From: Acanthornis magna
Lineage: Eukaryota > Chordata > Aves > Passeriformes > Acanthizidae
DNA: 64,000 nt
Direction: 5' to 3'
Assembly (NCBI GenBank): GCA_036785705.1
Contig: JAWUZG010000004.1
Span: 9,272,501 to 9,336,500, forward strand
Below are positions 12,546 through 25,093 of the stretch, one piece after another. Below the pieces are notes generated by a model. It ran no database searches, had not been told where the DNA came from, and saw nothing but the letters and a program-made list of their open reading frames with translations. The stretch's first letter is position 1. The number at the start of each line of letters is the position of its first letter. The position numbers and the translations under genes were made by a program.

Positions 12546-15160
12546 GTGATTATGATTCTGTTACTTTTCTATAAAATTTAATTGAAGAATGCTATAGCTT
12601 GTGACTGGCTTCTCTGATTTTAATTCCTAGGCAGTTTTAAAAGCTATCCTTCTTTCCTGACTCAGTAGATGTACTATAAAATTATGGAGAGAGAGGTTAT
12701 GAAACTGATGTTAAATACATTTCTCTTCTTTCTCTTTTGAATTTTTTTTTAATGACATCAACATGTCTCGCATTGAAATGTTTTAGAAAGCATAACTAGA
12801 TCATCGAAAAAACATTGCCACAGTCATGATGATGTATGTACACCCATTTAACAGTGCTGACCAGATTAGGCAGTCAGGAAGGTTACACATCTTATTAAAT
12901 AACATCACATTGCACTCTGGGCCACAAAATGACAATGAAAGAATTTTCCAGCTAATCAGCATAGAAAGACATCGCACAAAAGAGAGCTATAAAAGTTATA
13001 TAATATGCTTTTATGCTTAGTGATATCTGGCACTGCAATCTCACTTCCAGTCATGTTCTGAAAATGACATTTCTAAAGCACATTTTAAGTCCTAAGAAAA
13101 ATTTCCTGGCATTAGAAAAGTCTTTCCTTCCACCTTACCCAACCACTCCCCTCCCCCTCCCTTTCTAAGTCTATTCAGAATAATGGAGAGGTTATATACT
13201 TTAAAGGGTGTTTGACCCCATATTTTCTGAACAGCTATTCAAGAACAAGTGAAAATTATTGAGCAATATAGAACTTATTAGCCACATTTTTCTGAAATAC
13301 ATAATAATGCTGGAGTATTTTTCCAATGGTTCAAAGCAATGTGTAAAGGAAATAAGTTATTTACCTTTTATAAAATACTTCTATGATTTTATCGTCGTTC
13401 ACCTGAGAAATGCTCTACTCCCTAGGATCTGAATTGTAGACCTATGAATCAAGTTTAACTCTGGTTTTCATCCAGTGACTGTGTAATATAAAGCACATGC
13501 TGTGCCTGGAGTGCGTAGTTACCCTTTCCAAACGGAGTAGACGCAGTGTGCTGATGAATGAGACTACGGCTTTCATTCCCATCACAGACCTATTAAATTT
13601 GTCACTGCATAACTGGAAGATCTTTAGGCAGGGTGAATCTTATTCTAGTTCAGCCTTCAGGCACATTAATAGTATAATTCTTTTGAAACTGAAAAGATCT
13701 TTCTGTGAGTGTTTATTACACATTTTTCACATATTGCATCTTCAACTCCATTCATGAAAGTCTCAATTCCATTAAGATTTAGTAGGCATGATGCCAGGTT
13801 ATCTATCCATTTGTGTCTGTGTCCTACTATAATGTGCATATATTTTGTCTAGTTTATAAATAAAACTGAGGTTCGGTCTAACAGATAGATCCATGACGGT
13901 TTACACAGCCATGTTGGACATATACAGAGGGAGAAAAATAAGTGACCAATCAACTTATGAGTTTGAAAGGAGGAAATATGATCATCTAGAATCCAGAGGT
14001 GAAGAAGGAAAAAATTGTATCATTTAGCCTGTCTGGTTGACCTGCAAAATGTTTGGATTTTCTGAAAGCTGCTAACGAAGTGTCCTGGAAAATTTCTTTA
14101 AATTTCCGTAATGATAATAATTCTTCCACATTATTGAGATATAACTTATTTAATGGACAAATTCTATTATTCAGAAACTGTAGTCTACAGTATTACATAG
14201 TGCAACTTCTTAGAAAGATATGCATACTTTATTACCAGGTTATGTAATATTGTATTATGTTTCTTCTAAAATAGCTGAATAGTTAATAAGATTTACATTA
14301 AATTTGAGACACTTGAACATTTTTGCTACACAGAAAAGTTAAAGTAGTAAACTTTAGCATTAAGACAGACAATGAAATGTTTTATCAAAAATTTTATATC
14401 ACTATTAGCACATAATTAAAGCTAATTGTACACAACTAATAGCTTTCAGCAAAATAAACATTGAGTGGTTTCACAGGGAAAGATATCATCTGATGATTTA
14501 TTACTGGAAAAACTGACTAAGCTGAGGCCAAAATAAGTATTTAACATTTATTAACCTGTTTTATGAACTTATTCTTTAATAACATGTTCATTATGGTTTG
14601 CACTGCCTGACTTCTGATCTCTGACCTAATTTTTTAGAACCAGCACAGTTATTGCAGGATAAAGCTTTGGACACATTGCATTACTTATTCAACACGCTAT
14701 GCAGAATTAGAGAAGGATGCACCAGTTTAAGGGCGTTTCTAATGAATCTTCCAGGTAGAAAACCTGTATTCTCTCAACTCAATCTTCATTGACCTCGAAC
14801 CCCCTCAAGTGGAATCTATGGTTTATTCTAACTTCAGGACATTAAAAAAATAAATTAAAAAATACTGAAACCACTAAGAAGACAGGATTAGAGCACAACA
14901 TTCAGAGCCAGAAATACACAAATCAAGCAACTCCAGAATCAAGGAGCATCAACTGGAAAAGAAGGCAACAGTCTCATAAGAGGGGAAGGTAAATGGAGAA
15001 ACCAGAAGTTGATAAAGTATTTATGGAGCACTGATTCTTTTCAGCAGCATACAAGCCTTACAAATACAAGGAATCACAAAGATATGGAACAAAGTCAGAG
15101 GGTTCCTAATATACAACCGAGTAAGCAGAGAATTAAAGAAATACCAAGAAGATAAATCAA
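12546..15160. other. Unannotated AT-rich DNA
   Basis: No gene or transposon is recognised. A C-rich pyrimidine patch lies at about 13125-13165. The open frames reach only 86 codons and show no domain. Confidence 0.6.
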
Positions 15161-15164
15161 CAGT

Positions 15165-15710
15165 TCAGCAGTGTGTTCTCACAGCCTTGAAGGCCAACTG
15201 CATCCTGGGCTGCATCGAAAGAAGTGTGACTGGCAGGTCAGTGGAGGTGATTCTCACCAGGACAGAGTAGAGGTGAGAGTATCAACACAAGAATGATGTG
15301 GACCCGTTAGAGTTCAGAGAAGGGCTACAAAGGTGATCGGAGGGATGGAGCAACTCTCCTACAAAGAGACAGAGAGACAAAGGGCTGTTGAGCATGGAGA
15401 AGAGAACTTTATTGGTGACCTAATTGCAGCCTTCCAGAACCTGAAGGGAACATACATGGAAGATGGAGAGAGGTTATTTAAAAGCTCATGTAGTGACAGG
15501 ACAAGAAGAAATGGCTTTAAACTGAGGCTAGGTTTAGATTAGATATCAGGGTAAAGATGGTAAAGCACTGGAACAAGTGTCCCAGAGAAGCTGTGGCTGC
15601 CCTATTCCTGGAAGTGTTCAAGGCCAAGTTGGGTGGAGCTCTGAACAACTTGACCTATGCCTTGAATGGCATCCCTGTCCATGGCAGAGGGTTCTCATCT
15701 GGGACAAACA
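15165..15710 (+). mobile_element. CR1 LINE, 3' portion lacking its tail
   Basis: The segment begins in the last part of CR1 ORF2 (GTGTGTTCTCACAGCC, then GCATCCTGGGCTGCATCGAA). It continues through 'CTGTTGAGCATGGAGAAGAG', 'GTAGTGACAGGACAAGAAGA' and 'GCACTGGAACAAGTGTCCCA' to the 3' UTR block 'CATCCCTGTCCATGGCAGAG'. At that point the expected tail (GATGATCTTTAAGG plus octamers) is missing and the sequence passes directly into the next CR1 segment. Open frames at 15333-15542 and 15557-15781 are ORF2/UTR remnants. Its start corresponds closely to the CR1 position at which the next segment stops. Confidence 0.85.
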
Positions 15711-15713
15711 GGG

Positions 15714-16985
15714 ATGAAGCTGGGAAAGCCATAACCTGCTTGAAGCTGAATCTGGAAAAGGGCAACAAGAAGGCTTTCTAAACATCTATCACTAGCAAAA
15801 GAAAGGCTAGGAAAAATGAGATCCCAATTGTGTGAAGAACTTAGTGATAAAGCATAAAGAAAAAAATGACATATTCATTATCTCTGTGCTTCAGTCTTTT
15901 CTGGTAATATAAGAGTTCAGGATTCTCAGGTCCAAGAGGCCTGTGGGAAAGTCTAAATGTAAAAAGACCCTCAGGGGAAGAGGTTAGGGAACATTTAAAA
16001 AAAAAATGAGCGTGCACAAGTCAATGGGATCTGATGGGCTGCACTCATGAGTGCCAAGGGAGCTGTTTTACGCAATTGCAAGGTCAGTCTTGATTATCTT
16101 TAAAAGGTTATGGCAATTGGAAGAGGATCCTAAGGACAGGAGAAATGTAAATGTCACATCTATCTTCAAGAAAGGGAAGAGCAAAGATCTAGAGTATGAC
16201 AGGCCAGTCAGCATCACACTGTTCCTTGAGAAGGAGATAGAGAAAATAATCCCAAAAACAATTTTCAGGAACATGAAGGTTAAGATGATTGGAAGGGGTC
16301 AACGTGGATACACAAAGTCAAAATAATATTTGGCCAACCCAATAGATTTCTTATGATCAGGTGAATGGTTTGATGGATATGGGGAGAGCACTGGATACTG
16401 TTTATCTTGACTTTACCTGGGCTCTTGACCCTTACTCATTTTAGCCTAGTAGACAAGTGGGCGAAGAATGGGCTCGATATACAGAAAGTGAGGCAGATTG
16501 AAAACTGTTGGAACTGCTGGGCCCGAAGGGTTGGGATCAGAGGTGTGAAGTCCAGCTTGAAGGCACTCACTAGTGGTGTACTCAGGGGTCAATGCTGGGT
16601 CGATATTGCTTAAGAACTTCATTATTAATGGGGAAGATAGGACAGACTGTACCTATGACTATTTTGTGGACAATATAAAATTGGGAGGACTAGCTAATAC
16701 ACCAAATGGTTGTGCTGTTATTCAGAGGGACCTGGACAAGCTGGTTGAAAAGAATTTTATGGGGTTCACCAAAGGCAAAAAAATCTTTTTCCTGGGGAGG
16801 AATAGCTCCATCCACCAGTACATGTTGGGGGAGAAAAAGATGAAAATCTGCCTCCCAGGAAACGATCTGTGTGTCCTGGAGGACACCAAGTTGACCTTGA
16901 CTGAACAATGTGCCCTTGTAGGAAAGAAAGCCCCCTCTGAGAGCACTGCCAAAAATAAGTGCTTGAGTTCCTTGTGAGATGAACA
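15714..16985 (+). mobile_element. CR1 LINE, ORF2 linker and reverse transcriptase segment
   Basis: About 1.27 kb of CR1 ORF2 in normal internal order: linker (GAAGCTGAATCTGGAAAAGG, then CAACAAGAAGGCTTTC), the region before the RT (GGATCTGATGGGCTGCACTC), RT, and the thumb-like end (AATGTGCCCTTGTAGGAAAG). It stops near 16950 within ORF2 and has neither the 3' third of the element nor a tail. CR1 insertions normally keep the 3' end, so this is unusual. The missing part corresponds to the segment lying immediately upstream at 15165-15710, so the two pieces are in reversed order relative to an intact element. Confidence 0.85.
16141..16977 (+). pseudogene. CR1 ORF2 reverse transcriptase remnant
   Basis: The RT core of the CR1 replication protein is readable across frameshifts. 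The YDRPVSIT-type block is near 16196. Motif A reads as YLDFTWALD at about 16400-16430. A stretch with the KWAKNGLD and RQIENCWN blocks runs at about 16455-16525. Motif B is GVLRGQCW near 16575, where the family has GVPQGS. Motif C is FVDN near 16664-16675, where a catalytic FADD is expected. The second catalytic aspartate has become asparagine, and motif B is degraded. With at least two frameshifts the protein cannot be made whole. The element is old and inactive. Confidence 0.7.
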
Positions 16986-18756
16986 TCTATAAAGAAGAAT
17001 CTGACACTGAAACAGTGTCATCACTTTATTTCACATAAAGGAAGGAAATAGCCATCACAAATACTTGTAGTCACTAGCAAGTCCCTTAAACTGATATCAG
17101 AAAGTTGAAATTACCTATATCCTACTTTTCAATATCTTAAGTTATGTCTCCAGGTCTCTCTTTTCCCACTCTCAGCTCACACCCTTATTTTTTTGATAGA
17201 ATAAAAACTGAAATTTGTACCCTCGGAAAATGTAAGCCTGAATCTTAAAGGAGCTTTGTTCATCAGAGCACAAAAGCTAGTTGAAACAAAGGTTTGTATT
17301 ACAAATTTCAAAACCCAGGTTCTGCTACTTTTATTGTCCTTCCACTGTCATTTAGACAATGTCTACAATTTTTAATGTTTTCGTGTTTCAGTCTTTGCAG
17401 AATACCTCAGAATTTTAAGAGGTTTTGCTTCTTCAGCAGGGTTTGAAATATTTATGTACCTATTGTCACCGTTTTTTCCCCATATACACATTAAGAATGA
17501 TGTCACTGATCACGGTGTTTGAAAAAGTAGTTTAAGGACTAATACTATGTCATACTTTATGAATGGCCACTGACATGTGAGCAGTTAGTGCCTGAAGGCC
17601 CCCCAGAGCTGTGTTATCATTAAAGCAGTGTGGAAAAGCTGAGTTTGCTGTGGTCACTGTATTCACACACACTCTAATTTTTTTAGTAAAGATTTGCATT
17701 TCCACACAAAATGGTTGTTAAAAATAAAACAGCAAGGTGTGACTAATGCTTGAGGAGAATAATGTGTTGGATTCAAACCCCAAAACTCACCATCTTGTTT
17801 TCTGTATTTCTATATTTCTACGTTTTCTATCCTGTTCTCGTTTTAGCTTGTGACAGAGTCTAGAAAGACAAGCTTTAGGTATTAGAGCTGCTAGGGTGGG
17901 AGAGGGAGATTGATTTGGAGTTTTTTTCTTTTCTTTATAGTGTTGTGCAGGTCTATTTGTGCTTGTAACAACCAAAGTCACTAACTAACATGACTCTATC
18001 CTTTAAACTTTTATTATTCATGTTGTAACCTTGTAATGATGCAGGGATTGACAGAGCTTGTCTTAGAGAGGAAGCATTTGCTCTCCAATATCAAGCAAAT
18101 GTAAGTACTCACACAGAAGATGTCATTCTTGTTGTCTTCATCTTACAGTACATTTGAGTGTCAAGAGAGTACAACACTTCTAAAGTATTAACAGACCTGC
18201 AAGCCTTATATAAGGATTTACTTATTATTGCTGAGATGGGACTTGACTCTGAAACTAACACCAGGAGAACAGCAGAACCACACAGCAGAAGTTTTAAATT
18301 TCCATTTTTTCAGCATCCCATTTAGTGGGAATTTCTCCAATGCCCTTTATACTAATTCTTCTTTATACTAATTCTTGAGCAATGAATTGGGAAATTCTTC
18401 AATTCTTTGCTCCTAGCAGTGTCTCTTCTTAACTCTCTTACAAGACACCTAAGGAATACAAGGAATACAAGTTTGCATTCTGTCTAAATTACTAGGTTTT
18501 ATTTTTAATCCTATAGATGTTCTTATTGGTGACAAATTACTTTCTGAATCCTGTCAAGTACCTGGCCTTGGTGGTATAATAATCCTCATTACATAAAGTT
18601 CCTTTTTCTATGTAGTCAGCTACAGTTCAGTTTAAGGAGATGTCACACTTTATACATGTGCATATATGTATTTGCATATATTATTATTGGTATTATAATT
18701 TGGCAATAATGTTTCAAACAGAATGGAACCTTGTGCTTTGCTTTAACCTTTCCATA
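16986..18756. other. Unannotated interval with a short tandem duplication
   Basis: No gene or transposon is recognised. It contains an exact 16-bp tandem duplication (18345-18376, listed separately) and a small direct repeat of GGAATACAA near 18452. Confidence 0.6.
18345..18376. repeat. Exact 16-bp tandem duplication
   Basis: CTTTATACTAATTCTT occurs twice head to tail with no mismatch, indicating a fairly recent slippage or duplication event. Confidence 0.85.
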
Positions 18757-19083
18757 AGAGTGAGCTATTGCAGTGCCTAGAAAATGGCCTACGAGAAAGG
18801 TGTAGAGGGGCTTTTTACGAGAGCGTGTAGTGACAGGACAAAGGGAAATGGCTTTAAAGAGTAGGCTTAGATTAGCTATTAGGAAGAAATTCTTTACTGT
18901 GAGGGTGGTGAGGCACTGGAACAGGTTGCCCAGAGAAACTGTGGATGCCCCATCCCTGGAAGTGCTCAAGGCCAGGCTGGAAGCTGCACTGATCTAGTGA
19001 AAACTGTCCCTGTACATGGCAGGGGGATTGGAAACTAGATGATCTTTAAGGTCTCTTCCAACCCAAACCATTTTGTGATTCTA
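18757..19083 (+). mobile_element. CR1 LINE, 3' end with intact tail
   Basis: A 5'-truncated CR1 of about 330 bp. It runs through 'GCGTGTAGTGACAGGACAAA', 'GAAGAAATTCTTTACTGTGA', 'GGCACTGGAACAGGTTGCCC' and 'GATCTTTAAGGTCTCTTCCA' to CCATTTTGTGATTCTA. It is one of the better preserved copies in the window. The minus-strand open frame at 18643-18969 is an antisense shadow of it. Confidence 0.92.
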
Positions 19084-19332
19084 CTTCAAAGAAAAAAAAC
19101 TTTCCTCATTCCTGAAAGGAAGGTTGGCGTTTACACTCTCAGAACATGTCTGTAGAAAGATCAGTATAATTAAATAAAACTGCTCATACAGATTTTGTTC
19201 AAGATGCGTCTGAAAGAAAAAAAAATCCTAGAAATCTGAAAGCTGCTATTCTTGCATCCTTGTAGCAAGTTCTGTAGGACAAATGTTCATTTTGCAATGG
19301 TATTTTTTCATTTTCAACTGTAAATTTTTTAC
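19084..19332. other. Spacer between two same-strand CR1 tails
   Basis: About 250 bp of AT-rich sequence without a recognised feature. Confidence 0.5.
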
Positions 19333-19385
19333 TAGATATGAGTAAATGATCTTTGAGGTCCCTTCCAACCAAACCATTACATGAC
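19333..19385 (+). mobile_element. CR1 LINE tail sliver
   Basis: Only the CR1 terminus is left: 'GTAAATGATCTTTGAGGTCC' and 'CTTCCAACCAAACCATTACA', ending near TGAC. It lies about 250 bp after another CR1 tail on the same strand. It may be an extremely truncated insertion or a relic of a larger copy. Confidence 0.8.
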
Positions 19386-22300
19386 TACTTTTCAGTTAAC
19401 TAAACAAACCATTGAAAGCTCAAGACTCTGTAATCATAGAAACCTTTCTACACTATGCAGTTATTTACGTCTACTAATTTGACTCTACCTAAATAAACAA
19501 TAAACTAGACATTCCATAATCTTTAAAACAGAGACAGATTATACAAAGAAGTTTTATCTCTTCATGAGCTGAAGTACCTCATGGTGATCTCATGACAAAA
19601 AGTACCTCACTTCTCCTCTGAGTCCAGAGAAATCAGTGGAAATTTACAAAAAATTAATTAATAATTGTGGTAAGCCATGAAGAAATCATGTATGGAAAAA
19701 AAATTGACCTGACTGACTTTTCAGTACTGTGTTTGTATGACATAATTTTTTTTGATCAGTTATAAATATTTTACCAAGCAAAGTGTCTGTGAAAGTGCTT
19801 GTTATGACTTAGAACTTAAGTTATCAGTAAACATTCTCAGCCTTATGATTATAGTTGGACAAGTTTCTATTTGAATGTTTCCTATGGTTTAAGTGAGTTA
19901 TGGAAGAAAATATACATGAGAAGCAGGAAGCTATATATGTGATATAGCTACACTAAAAGTGTTTAAATCTATGCTTTGGAAGAATAAAATTCCTTCAAAA
20001 AAACAATTGAGAAGATATTTCTGATTTCATACTGAAAGTACTTTTATGACAACTGAAAAATGTCTATTCAATATCATAACTATGAATTTTTACATTAACG
20101 AACTCAAACTTCTTCCTCTTTGAAATTTTCCTAGTAGGAAAGGTCAGGTACTCAGAGATATCTACATACATCTAATCCTTGAATTTCTGAACCATTTCTT
20201 ATATGAAAAGCTGGACCTGACTATCTGGTTCAATGGTATTGGAGAAGCTTGCTTATTTCTTTCTAGTGCTAGGCTAGGCAGCAATTGTCCTCTGTCTACT
20301 GACCTTTATATTGTCAGTAAATTCTTTCTGTACTGGTTCTCCCTAAATTGCATCTTTTTGCTCATAAACCTTTATGACTGCTGAAATCTCTGAATAGGTT
20401 CTCAGAATACATCATCAAGATGGAGTCAGCTTGCTACTGCATTATTAAAAAAGAAAATCAAAATCAATACAGCAGTTTAGCTACAAATAATATTGGTACT
20501 CTTTTCCTTTTGAACTTTGCCTGTGTAGTGAGTTACATAAGTTCTCCTTTTCCCAATGTGTTGGGTGCATGAAGTCTTAATGGGATCTAACATCTCAAAA
20601 ACAAATAATCAGCAATTTTAGGCCAGGGTAACCTTTCACAGTCTTCTCTGATGTTAGAAAATAAGTTTTCTTCTTCTACCAACTTTTAAATATATAATTG
20701 TAATTTAAGATCTATTAAATGTAATTACCTGTAATAAGTGCAAGTTGTTTTTTGCCACAACAGTAGAATTTTTCATCCATCTCTGGTACTCCCACTATAT
20801 GTTTTTATGTAAGTGCTCTGTGACAGTCATCACACAGTACTGCAGTAGCAAGTCTCCAGGTGGGGTGAAATCTGTCTCATTGAGTCCCCCACCTTTCACA
20901 TACATTTTTTCCTATAGAAAATACCTGATACTTCTCCACATAGATATCTGAGTACCACAGAGGAAGATACTGTATCATTATATTTAGACACCAAAATTTA
21001 TACACCTGGGTGGCTTTTAATTAATGGATACTAGAAAACTAGAGATAAACAAAAATAACTGTCTATTTTCTGGTGAATTTCATTGCTTTCTAAACTGCTT
21101 TCACTACTTATTGCTTGATCATCACTGACTGTAATGATAACATAAATACCTAAATGGATGTAAAATTGTGCACTGAGACAACTAAATTTAATTAACTGCA
21201 ATCAACATCTACAATCTACAATTTGAAAGCTGAACTCAATACCCAAGTACAAGGAAAAGTTTCTTTAGAATGCAATTCAACCTTTGGAATGTTTAGATGT
21301 ATACAGCGAAGATAACAGTTCAAAATCTTGTCAATAACGCACAGCAAAGTTCAGTTCCTACGTGGATACGAAAAGCAAACCAAGATTCAAAGGTGCCTCC
21401 ACAGTTAGTGCAGAAGATTATTGTTGATGGTGTTCATAGTGATAGATAAGGAAACAGAAAAAGTAAAAACTGAAGACTAAAAATGCTCTGTATTAGCGCT
21501 AAATCACATAAAATCACGTAAATCATAATGTAAAACTGCCCAAAACTAACGCAGTTCACTTTAAATCATCTTCTACTCTGCAAAGTTTATAACACCCTAT
21601 TTTGATCACAGTTTAGTTCTTTACCCTGAATGTTTCATGTTTGAAACATCTTACACAGGCTTTGCCCTAATTACCTAAAATAGTCCTCCCATAGTAATGT
21701 AAGGATTTTAATTTTACACCTACTGGATTAAAAAGTCACAACCGCAGGCTGTCTATGTGTGATTAGTTCCTCAAACTGAATTTTAAATAATTTTAAAACA
21801 GGCTTAGTCAGTTATTTTAAGTGGTTGTGTGGTTGTTTCATTTTTTAAAATTACAATTATTGCTTATTACTCTTCTTAGTATTTCAAATAGTAATTTTTA
21901 GTAATTTTATATTTACTGTTCAGTCTGGCCTCTTCCAGAATTTAACTAGTGTATATATGCCAAAAAAGCAGTCTGTGGAGTTAGAAACTTTTGTGTCATG
22001 TTTTACATGAATATGTTGTAAAATTATTTAAAACATTATAATTTCCTGTTCTGATCAGAGGAAACTTAGGTACCACTACCTAAAACAGACATTGCCAATC
22101 ACTAAACTAATGGCAGTCACAGCATCACAACTCTTTTGTTTTCAGCGCAAGAATAAAGCTTTTTTTTTTTGAGTGACAAAAGTTCTTATCTCATGGGATT
22201 GAAATGTCTGCCCCATGTTTCCTTATAAACACTCTCTTCTTCATTGCCTCCTCTAAATCTATTCTTTCCAGTTCTGCTATTAAAATTGATTCATCTTGTC

Positions 22301-22744
22301 AATTGTCTCTCTCTCGACACTCGAAGTGATGTGTCAATTTCCTGCTCATATCCATAGCGATGCCTGACACTCCATCCTGAACCTGATGCTTCAGGAGAAT
22401 CCTGACTTTTTAAGTGCTGATGCCTGCCTCTCAGCCTGGTTTGTTTTTCTGACAATAGAGAGGAATAATCATGTATAAGACCTATTCGCCCAACCTCATT
22501 CAGCACTCCATTACTACAAAAGGTCCTTCATTTGGAGGTGCTTTCTATCTTCACCTATTGTTACTAAACATATTTAAAGTATCTCACACAGCTGTAGATG
22601 CCTACAATGTAGCTATTTTCATGCATTCAAAAAATATTACCTTGGTTTTTTCCTCTGTCAAGGCTGACCTGGTGCCATAACCAACTTTCATTTGAGACAC
22701 ATAGAGATGTGGAAATCAGCACAGATCTGAGTCCTCTGTGTCAC
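19386..22744. other. Unannotated AT-rich DNA
   Basis: I recognise no repeat or coding signal in these 3.4 kb. A 10-base T run near 22160 is the only simple sequence worth noting. Confidence 0.6.
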
Positions 22745-22932
22745 AGGACCTGGAACAGCTTGCCCAGAAAATTTGTGGATGACCCATCAGTGGAAACATT
22801 CAAGGCCACTTTGGATGAGGCTTTGAGCAACCTGGTCTAGTGGGTGGTATCCCTGTCCATGGCAGAGGACTTGGAACTAGATGATCATTAAAATCCCTTC
22901 CAACCAAAACCATTCTATAATTCTATGATTCT
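22745..22932 (+). mobile_element. CR1 LINE, 3' end with octamer tail
   Basis: A 5'-truncated CR1 of about 190 bp. It runs from 'GGACCTGGAACAGCTTGCCC' through 'GAGCAACCTGGTCTAGTGGG' and 'GGAACTAGATGATCATTAAA' to a tail with the ATTCTATAATTCTATGATTC octamer repeat. The tail marks the plus strand as sense. Confidence 0.93.
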
Positions 22933-24641
22933 CTGAGCTGCAGGAGACCCTTGGCATTCTGGAGCAGTTGCTGGCAGCCAGGCTCCTGGCCTCTGCAGAC
23001 TCTCCAGAAGCAGTGACCTCACTAAGCAACTGAACTCAACCCAGTCAACCTCCTCTTCCTCACTTCCACTTCTGTTAATGTCTCACAAACCGTGTTCAGT
23101 AAATATACAAACTGTCATGCATGCCTTTCCTTTTTCTCCAAGTAGCCCAGCTCCAGATTTTCCTGCTCAGCCTCAAAAAGAAAATTTCTCTTCTTTTCAC
23201 AATCTCTGCTGAGAACTGACTTCTTTTTGTCAATTTAGCTACCATCAATGCAGTCACTAAAGGAATATAAAGCTAGAAGCAAAAGAAGGTATAAAACTAT
23301 GTATAGCATACATCATGTTTATCACACATTTTCATTAGAAAAAAATTCCAGGGTCACATGTTCTCCGTTTTGTGTCTTGTGTGACCACCCTGCACCTTGC
23401 AACAGATTATGCCAAATCAAGAACATAAAATCATTGGGGATTTTGGAAGTTAAAGTCTTTACCCTTGAAACTGATCAAATATTTATGGCACCAAAATAAG
23501 AACATAACCAAGTCCAATGTTAATGATTCTTCGCATTGTAAAAGCTGTGCAAACTCTTGAACCAACAGACCACAAGTCATGCAGTAGTTTAAAGATAGAC
23601 ACGCAGGCCATGGTAATAACATCTTCTTCCTACTTTTTCTATTATATGTGTCAATTCATTGCAAGGAATACTTGTATTCATGCACAAATCCTTCAGCAGC
23701 AGCAGCAGCGCAGCAGATCACAGCCCCTTCTTTAGTATTCAGAATTGTTCGTCTCTTGAGGGTTCTCTTGACAGACTAAAGAGAGACACTACCACAACAC
23801 ATTTTTTAAAAAGGTTGTTTATTGAGGCATTTTTTTCCCTTGTTAATTCAGTTAATTTCGACTAAAAAATCTTATAAACATTGCTTTGTAGAAGACACAA
23901 TTTTGACCTCAAAATACTGAACTACCACTGTTAATTTGTTTTGTTGGGATTTTAATATTTTTTTTTCATTTAGAATTTCTCCACAGCAGGGGCTCATCAA
24001 TGAGAGGAAAGGAAAATACATATCAATGTTCCTTTGATGATTTCTGGACCTGCTGAAGTCAATGGCAAAATCCTAAATGTCACTCATTAAATTAAGGTGA
24101 AACCCATAAAATTAGGGTATTGCTGTATTTTTCTTTGTTTTAAGGAAATGTGTCAGTGTTGGGCATATGGTTTCTTTCCTAAGAGATCCATTCACAGAAG
24201 TGGTCTAAAGGGAGCTGCCATAATCTTTCTCCCACTCCTGATGCAACAGAGCTTTTCATTATTGTCTCAGCACTATTTCATTTCACTATAATTTGTAGCC
24301 TAACAATTATATTAGCTTTTAATATGATGTTATTAAAAAAAAAGGTGATAGAAATATGAAAAATTTGATACATAGTAGAGCTCTTAGTCTCAATGTGGTT
24401 GCTTACATATAGAAATTTTTTCAGTTTGAGATTTCCTCAAAAAACCTGTCTAGCCTCTGGCTGCCACTCCAATAGACTATGAATATCGCATAGGTACTTT
24501 GCTGTATCTGCTAGCTCCATGGAGGTGTCTCATGCATTTGGGATTCTTTCAGGTGGCATCAAAATGCCTGTGTCGGGACAAGTGAGTCACAGACAGCATT
24601 CTGTGCCAGGTAAACTACACTTCTAATTGGGAATACAAGCT
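22933..24641. other. Unannotated interval; short CAG repeat
   Basis: About 120 bp right after the CR1 tail (22933-23060) is GC-richer but resembles no family I know. A short CAG repeat lies at 23694-23716. Nothing else is recognised. Confidence 0.55.
23694..23716. repeat. Short interrupted CAG repeat
   Basis: Five CAG units, a G/C interruption, then two further CAG units. The 68-72 codon frames that run through it show no other protein-like feature. Confidence 0.8.
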
Positions 24642-25093
24642 TTCATAGAATAATAGAGGCATGGAATATCCTGAGTTGGAAGGGATCTACAAGGATCATC
24701 AAGTCCAGCTCCTGGTCTTGCACAGGGTAACCCCAAAAATCAGATCGTGGGCTTGAGATCATTGTCCAAATGCTTCTTGAACTCAGGTTTGGAGCTGTGA
24801 CCACTTCCCTGAGGAACCTGTTCCACTGGCCAGCCACCTGGCTGGGTGAAAAACCTTTTCTGGGTGAAAAATCTTTTTCTAATATCCAGCCTAAATCTTC
24901 CGGCCATTCCTGTGGGAAAATTTCCTGTCACTGGTCACCAGAAAGAAGAGATGTGTGCCTGATCCTCTCCTTTCTCTTGTGAGGACGTTGTGGATAGGTA
25001 TGAGATCTCCCCTCAGCCGCCTCCAAGCTGAACAGACCAAGTGACCTCAGTCACTCCTCAGACAGCTTCCCTTCTAGACCCTTCACCAGCTTT
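24642..25093 (-). mobile_element. CR1 LINE, 3' portion
   Basis: A minus-strand CR1 copy of about 450 bp. On the plus strand it starts with the inverted tail (TTCATAGAATAATAGAGGCA, then GGAATATCCTGAGTTGGAAG). It continues through 'GATCATCAAGTCCAGCTCCT', 'CCTGTTCCACTGGCCAGCCA' and 'ATCTCCCCTCAGCCGCCTCC' to 'CCCTTCTAGACCCTTCACCA'. A local duplication of GGGTGAAAAA/TCTTTTTCT-type sequence sits at about 24845-24880, absent from the usual CR1 order. The 5' truncation is at about 25093. Confidence 0.92.

Noticed and set aside
16573..16977. 134-codon frame as an intact reverse transcriptase
   Set aside because: It covers only part of the RT, motif C is FVDN, motif B is degraded, and the rest of the domain lies in other frames.
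18643..18969. 108-codon minus-strand frame
   Set aside because: It is the antisense of the CR1 tail at 18757-19083 plus flank, with no protein features.
23694..23716. CAG repeat as a polyglutamine or polyserine coding tract
   Set aside because: The repeat is short and interrupted, the open frames around it are under 75 codons, and no splice context or homology is recognisable.
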